Shown piece after piece: positions 9,251 to 17,465 of a stretch of DNA of 64,000 nt. Origin of the DNA: Paraburkholderia sp. BL9I2N2. GTDB lineage: Bacteria > Pseudomonadota > Gammaproteobacteria > Burkholderiales > Burkholderiaceae. A program made the translations under genes and the position numbers. The stretch's first letter is position 1; each line of letters opens with the position of its first letter. The notes beneath the pieces were generated by a model. The model saw only the letters and a list, made by a program, of their open reading frames with translations, was not told the DNA's origin and did not search any database. Where the stretch lies: contig NZ_SMGP01000004.1 of assembly GCF_004339745.1 (NCBI RefSeq), positions 372,001-436,000 of the forward strand, read 5' to 3'.

Positions 9251-9643
9251 TCACTCCCGTAGAAATCTGGCTTTGTCGCCGCGGGGAGTGAGCAGCCCTA
9301 AAACGAGCGCCGCGAGTAAAAGCGCCGGCACGTCTCCGAGAAGATGGCCGCGGTACGGGGCATTCATCAGGACCTGGATCGCCATGATCCCGCCATGCAC
9401 CACGCTCGACCACACCGCGAACCAGATGAGGCTCAGATGAGCGAGTGGATTCAGGGCCGCGAAAATCAGGAACACACCCAGCGTGGCGTACATGCCGACA
9501 ATCATCAGGGGATATTCCGAATGTCCCGTATGCCAGACCCAACCGTCGGGCCAGACGATCATCAGCGGGTAAAGTCCAATGGCCGTGATGCCCGTCAAGA
9601 CCAGCGCGACGCGTAGGTAATTGAGCCGCTGAGTGTCGGTCAT
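9251..9643 (-). CDS. DUF6632-like small integral membrane protein
   Basis: 130 residues with four hydrophobic segments (about 10-28, 42-62, 68-90 and 100-118) and the pattern LIWFAVWSSVVHGGIMA typical of DUF6632-type proteins. The function is unknown. The ATG at 9643 has a strong AAGGAG ribosome site 6 bp upstream, so the longer frame is rejected. It is last in a minus-strand group behind the DUF305 and CopZ-like genes, hence probably part of the copper locus. Confidence 0.78.
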   Translation of the reverse strand: MTDTQRLNYLRVALVLTGITAIGLYPLMIVWPDGWVWHTGHSEYPLMIVGMYATLGVFLIFAALNPLAHLSLIWFAVWSSVVHGGIMAIQVLMNAPYRGHLLGDVPALLLAALVLGLLTPRGDKARFLRE

Positions 9644-9672
9644 GATCGTCTCCTTCGAATCGCGCCGGGCCC

Positions 9673-10074
9673 TCACTTCACCCCATGCTTCGCCTGCCAA
9701 CTCTTCATGAATGCGATCTCGTCATGCTGCGCCTTGATGATGTTTCTGGCCAGCCGCTTCAGCTCCGGATCCTTGCCGTACTTCAACTCGACCTGCGCCA
9801 TTTCGATCGCCCCTTGATGATGCGGAATCATGTGAGCGACAAAGTCCTTGTCGGCGTTGCCCGTATAGTCGGCGCTCATGTCCTGCATCATCTTGTCGTC
9901 GGCGGCTTTGAAAGCTTGCGTCGCATCGCCGGAGCCGGAGCCTGCATCCGCTGACTTGGACATGTCCATGCCGGGCATGGCGGCCGGTTGCTGGGCGTGG
10001 ACGGGCACGGCCGCGACGGCAAACGCAAAGCCGCTGAAGAGGCAAAGGGCACGAAAGGCGCGAAGTTTTTTCAT
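9673..10074 (-). CDS. Secreted DUF305 protein
   Basis: 133 residues. A signal peptide covers about residues 1-27 (cleavage after VHAQ). The mature part begins with a Met-rich stretch, AAMPGMDMSK, and carries the DUF305 core AHMIPHHQGAIEMAQVEL and a closing HDEIAFMKSWQAKHG. DUF305 proteins are ferritin-like four-helix proteins often found beside copper genes, and the His/Met content suits metal binding in the periplasm. It sits between the CopZ-like and DUF6632 genes on the same strand. Confidence 0.9.
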   Translation of the reverse strand: MKKLRAFRALCLFSGFAFAVAAVPVHAQQPAAMPGMDMSKSADAGSGSGDATQAFKAADDKMMQDMSADYTGNADKDFVAHMIPHHQGAIEMAQVELKYGKDPELKRLARNIIKAQHDEIAFMKSWQAKHGVK

Positions 10075-10103
10075 TGTGATTGTCCGTTGGAAAGGGTTGT
10101 CTA

Positions 10104-10301
10104 TCAGGCTCTCAGAGACGGATGAAAGCCCGCCGCCTCGATGGCCTCGATGAGTTGTTCAGCTGCCAGCGTCGACGTGACCTTGACGATTTTAACGGGG
10201 ACATCGACTTCGAGCTTCGCTGCAGGGTCGAGACTCGTGACTGCACGCGTGATGGCGTTGGCGCAACCGCCGCACGACATATCCGGGATGGCAAATTCCA
10301 T
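10104..10301 (-). CDS. copZ: CopZ-like copper chaperone (HMA domain)
   Basis: 65 residues, a single heavy-metal-associated domain. The metal motif is MSCGGCANAITRAV (Cys10 and Cys13), followed by the alternating beta/alpha pattern of the ferredoxin-like fold. Such proteins carry Cu(I) in the cytoplasm. It is the first gene downstream of the MerR-type promoter at 10332-10362, which fits copper induction. No CopA ATPase is adjacent to receive the metal. A GGAGGTAGGAA ribosome site precedes the ATG. Confidence 0.9.
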   Translation of the reverse strand: MEFAIPDMSCGGCANAITRAVTSLDPAAKLEVDVPVKIVKVTSTLAAEQLIEAIEAAGFHPSLRA

Positions 10302-10331
10302 TTCCTACCTCCAATGAAAAGTCATGACTCA

Positions 10332-10362
10332 AGCGTGGACCTTCCCACGGCGGTAAGGTCAA
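10332..10362 (-). promoter_or_regulatory. CueR/MerR-type copper promoter
   Basis: Reading on the minus strand, a -35 TTGACC (10362-10357) is followed by a 19-bp spacer to a -10-like CACGCT (10337-10332). Inside lies the imperfect dyad with plus-strand arms ACCTTCC and GTAAGGT (10339-10359). The long spacer with a centred ACCTT/AAGGT dyad is the layout of CueR-controlled copA promoters. It points at the CopZ-DUF305-DUF6632 group. No cueR gene is in the window. Confidence 0.7.
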
Positions 10363-10471
10363 GCAGGTTTTCGTGATTGGCTGAAAACTGCAGCCGCGCA
10401 CGCAAAGCCATCACGCGCGGCATCGTCCCAGCCTTACGATTTTGCAAACCTGCGTGCTAGACTTCGTACCC

Positions 10472-10894
10472 ATGTCTTACTGGCGCAAACTCTTCATTGT
10501 CGTGCTGCTTGTGCTGAGCCTCCCGGTTCAGTCGTTCGCGGCCGTCTCCATGAAATGCGAGTCCTCGCATTCCGTGGGCGATGCGACGCCCGCGCGCCAT
10601 GAGACAGCCGGTGCAATGGCCCGGCATCACGACCATGCCGCGACGATGGCCGAGCAAGCCGACAATAGCGGCGGTACCCATCTTCAGCATCATGGTTCCG
10701 TGGGCGGCGAGCATCATGCGCACGCGTGCTCCACTTGTGCGTCCTGCTGTTTCGGCGGCGCGCTGCCGATCACGCCCGTTGCGTCCCTGTCCGCCAACGT
10801 GGCTCACTTCGCTGTTCCCCTGCCTCCCACTGTCCGCGTCGCGTCGTTTCTGACCGGCGGCGTCGAACGGCCTCCCCGCATCTCTCTCGTCTAG
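10472..10894 (+). CDS. Small secreted His/Cys-rich protein of the copper locus
   Basis: 140 residues starting at MSYWRKLF. The N-terminal hydrophobic stretch (about residues 5-23, ending QSFAA) is a signal peptide. A His/Met-rich middle (ARHHDHAATMAEQ, HLQHHG, GEHHAHAC) leads to CSTCASCC, then a second hydrophobic segment. The layout recalls CzcI/DUF2946-like proteins at the head of metal-efflux loci. It heads the plus-strand arm of the copper locus; its exact role is unknown. Confidence 0.7.
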   Translation: MSYWRKLFIVVLLVLSLPVQSFAAVSMKCESSHSVGDATPARHETAGAMARHHDHAATMAEQADNSGGTHLQHHGSVGGEHHAHACSTCASCCFGGALPITPVASLSANVAHFAVPLPPTVRVASFLTGGVERPPRISLV

Positions 10895-10984
10895 TTCTTT
10901 CGCAGCCTCACGCTGCGTTGTTCCTTTTCGCCTTGATGGACGGCTGTGCGTCGTCCGTCATGGCCGTACTTGACGAGACGAATC

Positions 10985-11287
10985 ATGCGAACGTTCATTG
11001 CGGCGCTGCTCGGCGCGACGGCATATCTGCCGGCGCTCGCGCACGCCACACCCATATTTCCGGACCCGACGGACCCGGCGGCATTCGTGCCGGCGATCGA
11101 TGCGCCCTCCGCGCTCGCCGACTATCGCCCATACCGTGAGCAGCAAGCGCCGAGCTGGCAAGCGCTCAATCGCGCGGTGACGAATCCAGCGGGGCACGCC
11201 GGAGCGAGCCACGGTTCGATGCAGTCGAGCAGCGCCGACGCTAAAGAGGACGGCCACGGTTCTCACCGCGAAGGGGCGGAAAAATGA
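10985..11287 (+). CDS. Small secreted protein upstream of the TolC gene
   Basis: 100 residues: a signal peptide (about 1-19, ending ALAHA), then FPDPTDPAAFVPAIDAPSAL, a hydrophilic body, and a His/Ser-rich tail with GHAGASHGSMQSSS. No enzyme motif. Its stop overlaps the start of the TolC-type gene (ATGA), so the two are translated as a unit. Likely a periplasmic partner or metal buffer of the efflux/oxidase set, by context only. Confidence 0.7.
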   Translation: MRTFIAALLGATAYLPALAHATPIFPDPTDPAAFVPAIDAPSALADYRPYREQQAPSWQALNRAVTNPAGHAGASHGSMQSSSADAKEDGHGSHREGAEK

Positions 11288-12714
11288 GGCCATGCCTGTT
11301 TCCAGCCACCCGCATTGTGGCAATTGCCATCGCGGTGACACTACTCGCCGGCTGCACGACGTTTTCGAACGACGGCGGCTTCGGCACGGTGTCGACCGCC
11401 GCGTCCGAGCGGCTCGGCAAAGACGCCGTAATGATAAAGACCGACGAGGATCGAAGTGCGGTCGCCAACCGCACGCGAGAACTGCTTTCCGCGCCGCTCA
11501 ACATGGACGCCGCCGTCCAGATCGCGCTGCTGAACAACCGCGGTTTGCAGGCCTCGTACAGCGAACTGGGCATCGCCGAAGCGGACCTCGTTCAGGTCGG
11601 ACGCTTGCCGAATCCCGGCTTCTCGTTCAGCCGCACGCATGGTGGCGATGACCTGAGTATCAGCCGCACGTTCACGCTCGGCATGTTGCGCGTATTGACG
11701 ATGCCGTTGACGACGCGCATCGAAAGCCGCCGTTTCGAACAGACCCGCTTACTGGCCGCCAACGCCATGCTCGAGGTCGCCGCCGATGCGCGGCGCGCCT
11801 ACCTCCGCGCAGTCGCTGCCACGCAATCGGCCGCCTACGCGGAGCAGGTGAAGGACGCGGCAGAGGCCAGTGCCGAACTCGCATGGCGCATGCAGCAGGC
11901 CGGCAACTTCAGCAAGCTCGATTACGCGCGCGAGCAGGCCTTCTACGCGGAAGCCATCGCGCAAGCGGCAAGAGCACAACAGCAGTCGGTGTCCGCGCGA
12001 GAAAAGCTCACTCGCGTGATGGGCCTCTGGGGTTCGCAAGCGCACTACGCACTGCCCGAGCGTCTGCCGGATCTGCCTGCCACACGCCCGGAGTTGCGCG
12101 ATCTGGAAACCTTTGCGATGCAAAACAGGCTCGACATCCAGGCCTCGAAACTGCAAACGCAAAGCGTGGCCAGTTCACTGGGCTTAAGCAAAGCGACGCG
12201 TTTCATCAACGTGCTGGACGTCGGCTATCAGAACAATTTCACGACTTCCGACGGACGCGAGCAGGGCTACGAGATCAGCGTCGAGATTCCGGTTTTCGAT
12301 TGGGGCAGCGCCAAAGTCGCGCGTGCCGAAGCGATCTACATGCAGTCGGCGAATCGCGTCGCGCAGACCGCGATCAACGCGCGTTCCGAGGTGCGCGAAG
12401 CGTATTCCGCCTACGTGTCCGACTACGACCTCGCGAAGCACTATCGCGACGAAGTCGTGCCGCTGCGCAAGACCATCTCCGACGAGTTGCTGCTTCGCTA
12501 CAACGGCATGCTCGCAAGCGTGTTCGAACTGCTCGCCGATTCACGTGACCAGATCGGCGCGGTGAATAGCGCTATCGACGCGCTGAAGGACTACTGGCTC
12601 GCGCAGACCGATTTGCAACAGGCACTCGGCGGCCGTTTGCCGGTTGCCACTAACGCGACGCCGCTCGCCTCCACGACGCAAACGGCGTCGCCCACTGAAT
12701 CCGAAGGTAAATAG
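11284..12714 (+). CDS. TolC/CusC-family outer-membrane efflux lipoprotein
   Basis: 476 residues. The signal peptide ends in the lipobox LLAGC (Cys near residue 23), so it is anchored as a lipoprotein. The body is the repeated coiled-coil/beta outer-membrane factor fold, with MDAAVQIALLNNRGLQASYS opening the first repeat and EISVEIPVFDWGSAKVARAE in the second. No inner-membrane RND pump or adaptor is next to it; it is paired with a multicopper oxidase gene, an arrangement known in copper-resistance loci of beta-proteobacteria. It overlaps the preceding gene by 4 bases. Confidence 0.9.
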   Translation: MRPCLFPATRIVAIAIAVTLLAGCTTFSNDGGFGTVSTAASERLGKDAVMIKTDEDRSAVANRTRELLSAPLNMDAAVQIALLNNRGLQASYSELGIAEADLVQVGRLPNPGFSFSRTHGGDDLSISRTFTLGMLRVLTMPLTTRIESRRFEQTRLLAANAMLEVAADARRAYLRAVAATQSAAYAEQVKDAAEASAELAWRMQQAGNFSKLDYAREQAFYAEAIAQAARAQQQSVSAREKLTRVMGLWGSQAHYALPERLPDLPATRPELRDLETFAMQNRLDIQASKLQTQSVASSLGLSKATRFINVLDVGYQNNFTTSDGREQGYEISVEIPVFDWGSAKVARAEAIYMQSANRVAQTAINARSEVREAYSAYVSDYDLAKHYRDEVVPLRKTISDELLLRYNGMLASVFELLADSRDQIGAVNSAIDALKDYWLAQTDLQQALGGRLPVATNATPLASTTQTASPTESEGK

Positions 12715-12715
12715 C

Positions 12716-14011
12716 ATGGTGTCACGTCGACATTTTATGAGCGGCTCGGGCGCCGCTTTGCTGGGAGCCGCACTGGTGAGCAAGGCCGGCGCCGCGTCGC
12801 TGCCCGAAGCACCCACGATGACCACAGCCTCGATGCAGCCGCCACGCGCGCCGTCGAATGGCCGGCCGTACACGCCGGTCGCCACGCTCAACGGATGGTC
12901 GTTGCCGTGGCGCATGAAGAACGGCTGGAAGGAGTTTCATCTGATCGCCGAACCGGTGGTGCGCGAACTCGCGCCCGGCATGAGCGCGAATCTGTGGGGC
13001 TACAACGGCCAGGCGCCGGGGCCGACCATCGAGGCGGTCGAAGGCGACAAGGTGCGCATCTTCGTGACCAACCGGTTGCCGGAGCACACCACGGTCCACT
13101 GGCACGGCATGCTGCTGCCGTGCGGCATGGACGGCGTGGGCGGTCTCACGCAGCCGCACATCCCACCGGGCAAGACCTTCGTCTACGAGTTTCAGTTGGA
13201 GAAGCACGGCACCTTCATGTATCACCCGCACGCCGACGAGATGGTGCAGATGGCGATGGGCATGATGGGGACGTTCATCGTCCATCCGAAAGATCCCGGC
13301 GTGATGCAGGTGGACCGCGACTTCGTGTTCATCATGTCCGCTTACGACATCGACCCAGGCAGCTTCACGCCGCGCGTCAACGAGATGACCGACTTCAACA
13401 TGTGGACATGGAATGCGCGCGTGTTTCCGGGCATCGATTCATTGCCGGTGCGGGCGGGCGATCGTGTGCGGATTCGCGTCGGCAACCTGACCATGACCAA
13501 TCACCCAATTCATCTGCACGGCTACCACTTCGAAGTGGTGGGCACCGACGGCGGCTGGATTCCGCCGTCCGCGCGCTGGCCCGAGGTCACCGCCGATGTC
13601 GCGGTCGGGCAGATGCGCGCCATCGAGTTCACCGCGAATCGTCCCGGCGATTGGGCATTTCATTGCCACAAGTCTCATCACACGATGAACGCGATGGGGC
13701 ATCAGGTCCCGAGCATGATCGGCGTGCCGCAGCAAGACCTCGTCAAACGCATCAACCGGCTGGTGCCCGACTACATGGCAATGGGCAGTACTGGCGGGTC
13801 GATGGGGACAATGGAGATGCCACTGCCCGACAACACACTGCCGATGATGACCGGCACCGGCCCATTCGGCGCGCTGGAAATGGGCGGCATGTTTACGGTG
13901 GCGAAAGTGCGTGAAGGGCTGGGGCGCAACGACTACCGTGATCCGGGCTGGTTCAGGCATCCGAGGGGAACGGTGGCTTATGAATATACCGGTGAACTGC
14001 CGGACGGTTGA
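12716..14011 (+). CDS. Periplasmic multicopper oxidase (CopA/CumA-like), Tat-exported
   Basis: 431 residues. It probably oxidises Cu(I) to less toxic Cu(II) in the periplasm. A Tat motif, SRRHFMSG, opens a signal peptide of about 30 residues. Copper-site motifs: HWHGM (about 127), YHPHADE (about 168), HPIHLHGYHF (about 262) and HCHKSHH (about 316), which together supply ligands for type 1, 2 and 3 copper. A Met-rich tail (about 345-385) could bind extra Cu(I). The start directly follows the TolC gene stop. Confidence 0.92.
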   Translation: MVSRRHFMSGSGAALLGAALVSKAGAASLPEAPTMTTASMQPPRAPSNGRPYTPVATLNGWSLPWRMKNGWKEFHLIAEPVVRELAPGMSANLWGYNGQAPGPTIEAVEGDKVRIFVTNRLPEHTTVHWHGMLLPCGMDGVGGLTQPHIPPGKTFVYEFQLEKHGTFMYHPHADEMVQMAMGMMGTFIVHPKDPGVMQVDRDFVFIMSAYDIDPGSFTPRVNEMTDFNMWTWNARVFPGIDSLPVRAGDRVRIRVGNLTMTNHPIHLHGYHFEVVGTDGGWIPPSARWPEVTADVAVGQMRAIEFTANRPGDWAFHCHKSHHTMNAMGHQVPSMIGVPQQDLVKRINRLVPDYMAMGSTGGSMGTMEMPLPDNTLPMMTGTGPFGALEMGGMFTVAKVREGLGRNDYRDPGWFRHPRGTVAYEYTGELPDG

Positions 14012-14072
14012 CGTCGGCAGCGGCAGCGGCAGGTTGGCCGTGTGGATCGTAATTAACGTGGGAGTGTATGAG

Positions 14073-14410
14073 ATGAAGAATGGGTTGGCTTCGATGGCGA
14101 TTGGTTGCGTGATCATGGTTTTCACGTCGGCGTACGCGGCGGGTGAAGCCACTGACGTGTCGGCGAGCGCGCATGCCAGTGCGCAAGCCGCGATGTCTCA
14201 TGGTGAAATCAGGAAGGTGGATAAAACTGCCGGTAAACTGACCATAAAACATGGTCCTCTGGAAAACCTCGGCATGGATGCGATGACGATGGTGTTCAGG
14301 TGAAGGACGCGGCAATGCTCTCGCAGGTCAAGTCCGGCGACAGGATCGACTTCATCGCGGACGAGGTGGACGGGGCCCTGACAGTGTTGAAACTGGAGAA
14401 GCGAGAGTAG
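14073..14410 (+). pseudogene. CusF-like periplasmic copper-binding protein, frameshifted
   Basis: Residues 1-76 read as a signal peptide (ending SAYAAGE) plus the CusF domain: GEIRKVDKTAGKLTIKHGPL and then DAMTMVF, which carries the CusF His and Met ligands; the usual Trp is replaced. A stop follows at 14301. In the -1 frame from 14300 the sequence continues exactly as expected (VKDAAMLSQVKSGDRIDF, then GALTVLKLEK) to a stop at 14408. One missing G would explain it. Either a real one-base deletion, a sequencing error, or less likely programmed slippage. Confidence 0.8.
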
Positions 14411-14726
14411 TCACCACACGCGGGTTGTCTGCCTATCGCATTCTTGCTGAACGTGTCATACGGATAAACCATTACCGTTCGCGCGTTGCCGTTTGGATGC
14501 CTTCCGCACACCGTCTTATCGTCCGACGTTGCATGGCTTCGCCCACGTCATGCAACCGCCGCAACTCACGGGGAAGTCTTACCGATTCCTTTGTGCGCTA
14601 GCTCACTAAGACGCGCGGAACTTACTCGCCCCAGGCGTTTGAGATGTTATGCTCGGACGTCGTGAACTTCTTCATGCATAGACGCGTGCGAATTTAAGAA
14701 TACCTAGATTTCATTAGGAGCCGGGC
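14411..14726. other. Intergenic region
   Basis: 316 bases with no supported gene. The last 80 bases are AT-richer and end in TTAGGAG, the ribosome site of the next gene, so its promoter probably lies here. Confidence 0.5.
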
Positions 14727-15686
14727 ATGCTAAGAAAAGTAGTCGATCGGGCGAAAAAGATCCGACGCAGCGAGGGGTTCAAGCATTCGGTCGCCACACC
14801 ACGTCGCATTTCACTTCATGCCACGCAGCGATTAAACAGGGGAATCTTCGCCATCGAAATTCAGGAGAACTCTGGTTTTTTCTCCGTGATGCAGATGGTC
14901 CTGTTTATTCTGATGTATTGCGACGAGAAGTGTCTGACGCCGTGCATCAGCGCGCGCGGCGGCCTCTACGGAGACGCTGCTGGAGCGATCGACTGGTTCT
15001 CGTCCTTCTTCGAGTCCGTGAATGGCAAGGCGGCGGCGCCGTTCACGCACAAGGTGAGAAAGTCGACGGTTCGCGATCTGGTCCAGCTTGGGTTTCGTCA
15101 ACGCTACGAGACTCAGCTTCAACTCAACAGCGCCAGCGAATTATTCTTCGCATATTACCGGCCAGCCGGCCATATCGGCGATGAAGTCGAAACGATCTGC
15201 CAGAAGCTCGAGATCGGCGCGTCCACGCTCGGTGCGCATTTCAGAGGCACGGATAAATCGCTTGAGGCCATCCCGGTTTCATGGGGCGATTTCTGCCGCC
15301 ACGTAGAAACGACGCTTGCGGAAAATCCGCACCTCGACAACGTCTTCGTTTCAAGCGACGAACAGGCGTTTCTGGACTTTTTCGTCGCCTGGCCGTTTAG
15401 CAAGCCGGTCAAAGTCGCTCCCGCTAAATTGCTCGCGTATGGCAATACGCCGGTTCATTTCAGCGGCTATCCGGGACTCGAAATCGGCCGTGAAGCGCTC
15501 GTCTCCAGTCTGCTGTTGTCCCGTTGCGGTTATCTGGTGAAGACGCCGTCGTATCTGTCGGCATGGTCCAGAATATTCAACCCGTCGCTGCCGGTAAAAC
15601 TCGTGTCGCCGCCGCGGCCGGACGCATTCTGGTTTCCCGACAGCCGTCTCTGGCTCGAACAGGTGGCGCAGGACAAAGCGGCCTGA
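14727..15686 (+). CDS. Fucosyltransferase-like glycosyltransferase (NodZ/GT23-like fold)
   Basis: 319 residues. The motif AHFRGTDKS near residue 170 corresponds to the HxRRTDK-type donor-binding motif of alpha-1,6/O-fucosyltransferases, and LLLSRCGYLVKTPSYLSAWS near residue 265 matches the conserved C-terminal segment of that fold. No signal peptide or membrane segment, so cytoplasmic. The acceptor is unknown. It stands alone, without other polysaccharide genes. The AGGAG site 8 bp before the ATG supports the start. Confidence 0.7.
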   Translation: MLRKVVDRAKKIRRSEGFKHSVATPRRISLHATQRLNRGIFAIEIQENSGFFSVMQMVLFILMYCDEKCLTPCISARGGLYGDAAGAIDWFSSFFESVNGKAAAPFTHKVRKSTVRDLVQLGFRQRYETQLQLNSASELFFAYYRPAGHIGDEVETICQKLEIGASTLGAHFRGTDKSLEAIPVSWGDFCRHVETTLAENPHLDNVFVSSDEQAFLDFFVAWPFSKPVKVAPAKLLAYGNTPVHFSGYPGLEIGREALVSSLLLSRCGYLVKTPSYLSAWSRIFNPSLPVKLVSPPRPDAFWFPDSRLWLEQVAQDKAA

Positions 15687-15752
15687 ACGCGGATGCGATC
15701 GGATCGCCTGGGTGGCTCGCAGTCGTGACATCGGTAGGAAGAATGGCGCGCA

Positions 15753-15815
15753 TATAATGAAAGGCCGCCTGACGGGTTTGCCGGAACGTGTCGTTCGAGT
15801 CCGGCAAGCCGTCAG
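15753..15815 (+). promoter_or_regulatory. -10 box and long leader hairpin before the HmoA-like gene
   Basis: A TATAAT at 15753-15758 lies 88 bp before the start codon; no good -35 is seen. From 15769 to 15815 a 16-17 bp stem (CTGACGGGTTTGCCGGA against TCCGGCAAGCCGTCAG) closes a 14-base loop. It is not followed by a T-run, so an mRNA-leader role (stability or translation control) is more likely than termination. Confidence 0.5.
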
Positions 15816-15845
15816 ATACATCGTGACTGCAAAGAGGCCTTCAGC

Positions 15846-16160
15846 ATGTACATTGCCATGAACCGTTTCAAAGTGACGCCCGGATCCGAAGCCGCCTTCG
15901 AACATCTGTGGACCACGCGCGATACGCACCTGAAAGAAGCGCCGGGTTTCGTGGAATTTCATCTGCTGAAGGGTCCACAGAAGGACGATCACGTTCTCTA
16001 TTCCAGCCATACGATCTGGAAGGACTACGCGTCGTTCGAGGCGTGGACGAAATCCGACGCCTTTCGCGCCGCGCATCGCAGCGCAGGTGGCGACAACCGG
16101 GTGCTCTATCTCGGGCATCCGGAATTCGAAGGCTTCGAAGTCCTTCAGACCGTCAAATGA
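15846..16160 (+). CDS. Antibiotic-biosynthesis-monooxygenase/HmoA-like protein
   Basis: 104 residues forming one ABM dimeric ferredoxin-like domain, with N-terminal MYIAMNRFKVTPGSEAAFEH and central APGFVEFHLLKGPQKDD and YSSHTIWKDYASFEAW. This is the pattern of the HmoA/IsdG-related heme-degrading or quinol monooxygenases. An iron-linked role is possible but no Fur box was recognised. The leader contains a strong hairpin. It is a single-gene unit. Confidence 0.8.
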   Translation: MYIAMNRFKVTPGSEAAFEHLWTTRDTHLKEAPGFVEFHLLKGPQKDDHVLYSSHTIWKDYASFEAWTKSDAFRAAHRSAGGDNRVLYLGHPEFEGFEVLQTVK

Positions 16161-16363
16161 ATGCATGATCCTCGCGAGCGCCCCGTGCCATTCACGGGCG
16201 CCGTGAAGGGACTTCCCCCACTCATGATGAGCTTTCAGCGCGCGTTTCGCCCACGCTAGCCTGTGCGCGTCCGACGACGCGCTGAGCAAGCTTGCGGTAT
16301 TCTTTTGCGAGCATTTCGCCGCGACGCCTAACGCGCCGGCGCAACTCACAGAGGAACTGAAAC

Positions 16364-17371
16364 ATGAAAGCCGTCAAAATCGGTTCGCCCGCCACTGTCG
16401 CCAATCTCCAGGTCGTCGACATCGCCGATCCCGGTCAGCCCGCGGCGGGCCAGATTCGCGTGCGCATTCACGCGAACTCCTTGAATTTTCACGACTACGG
16501 CGTGGTGAGCGGCAATCTGCCGGCGGACGCAGGGCGGATTCCGATGGCGGACGGCGCGGGCGTCGTCGAGGCAGTCGGCGCGGGCGTGTCGGAATTCAAA
16601 GCGGGCGATCACGTGGTGTCGTGCTTCTTCCCGTTCTGGGAAAACGGGCCGCCCGCCATCGCCGATTTCAAGACCACACCCGGCGACGGCATCGACGGCT
16701 ACGCACGCGAAGCCGTCGTGCTGCCGAGCCACTACTTCACGCACGCTCCGCGCGGCTATAGCCACGCCGAGTCCGCAACGTTGACCACAGCCGGGCTCAC
16801 CGCATGGCGCGCGCTCGTCGTGGACGGCCAGTTGAAGGCCGGCAATACGGTGCTCGTGCTCGGTACCGGCGGCGTGTCTATTTTCGCCTTGCAGATGGCC
16901 AAAGCGATGGGCGCTTCGGTGATTGCCACGTCTTCATCGGACGCAAAGCTCGCCAGACTTCGCGAGCTTGGAGCCGACCACACGATCAACTATCGCGACA
17001 CTCCCGAATGGGGCAAGCAGGTCCGCTCGCTGACTGATGGCCGCGGTGTCGACCATGTGATCGAAGTGGGCGGTCCGGGGACTTTGCCGCAGTCGATCAC
17101 CGCCTGCCGGATCGGCGGACATATCGCGCTGATCGGCGTGTTGACCGGACGGGCAGGGCCGGTGCCGACCGCGGCGCTGATGGCGCGGCAGCAGCGTTTG
17201 CAGGGTTTGATCGTCGGTAGCCGTCAGGATCAGCGCGATATGATCCGGGCGCTCGAAGTGATGGGCATCAAGCCGGTGATCGACAGCACGTTCGAACTGG
17301 AGAAACTCGGCGAGGCGTTTTCGCACGAGGAATCCGGCGCTCACTTCGGGAAGATTTGCGTGGCGGTATAA
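16364..17371 (+). CDS. Zinc-dependent alcohol dehydrogenase family protein (MDR)
   Basis: 335 residues of the medium-chain dehydrogenase/quinone reductase family. The N-terminal GroES-like domain is followed by a Rossmann domain with VLGTGGVSIFALQMAKAMGA (about residues 164-183) and GVDHVIEVGGPGTLPQS. The catalytic-zinc Cys is not at its usual place near the N-terminus (NSLNFHDYGVVSG instead), so it may be a zinc-free NAD(P)H:quinone or alcohol oxidoreductase. It stands alone; substrate unknown. Confidence 0.85.
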   Translation: MKAVKIGSPATVANLQVVDIADPGQPAAGQIRVRIHANSLNFHDYGVVSGNLPADAGRIPMADGAGVVEAVGAGVSEFKAGDHVVSCFFPFWENGPPAIADFKTTPGDGIDGYAREAVVLPSHYFTHAPRGYSHAESATLTTAGLTAWRALVVDGQLKAGNTVLVLGTGGVSIFALQMAKAMGASVIATSSSDAKLARLRELGADHTINYRDTPEWGKQVRSLTDGRGVDHVIEVGGPGTLPQSITACRIGGHIALIGVLTGRAGPVPTAALMARQQRLQGLIVGSRQDQRDMIRALEVMGIKPVIDSTFELEKLGEAFSHEESGAHFGKICVAV

Positions 17372-17465
17372 GCGCTTCGTATGCGCGAGTGAAAGCCGGG
17401 TTGCCCGTTTCGCTCGCGCTGTTTGTGGCGCTGCCAAGTGGCATGCAAGGGCGCGTTAGTCGTGC

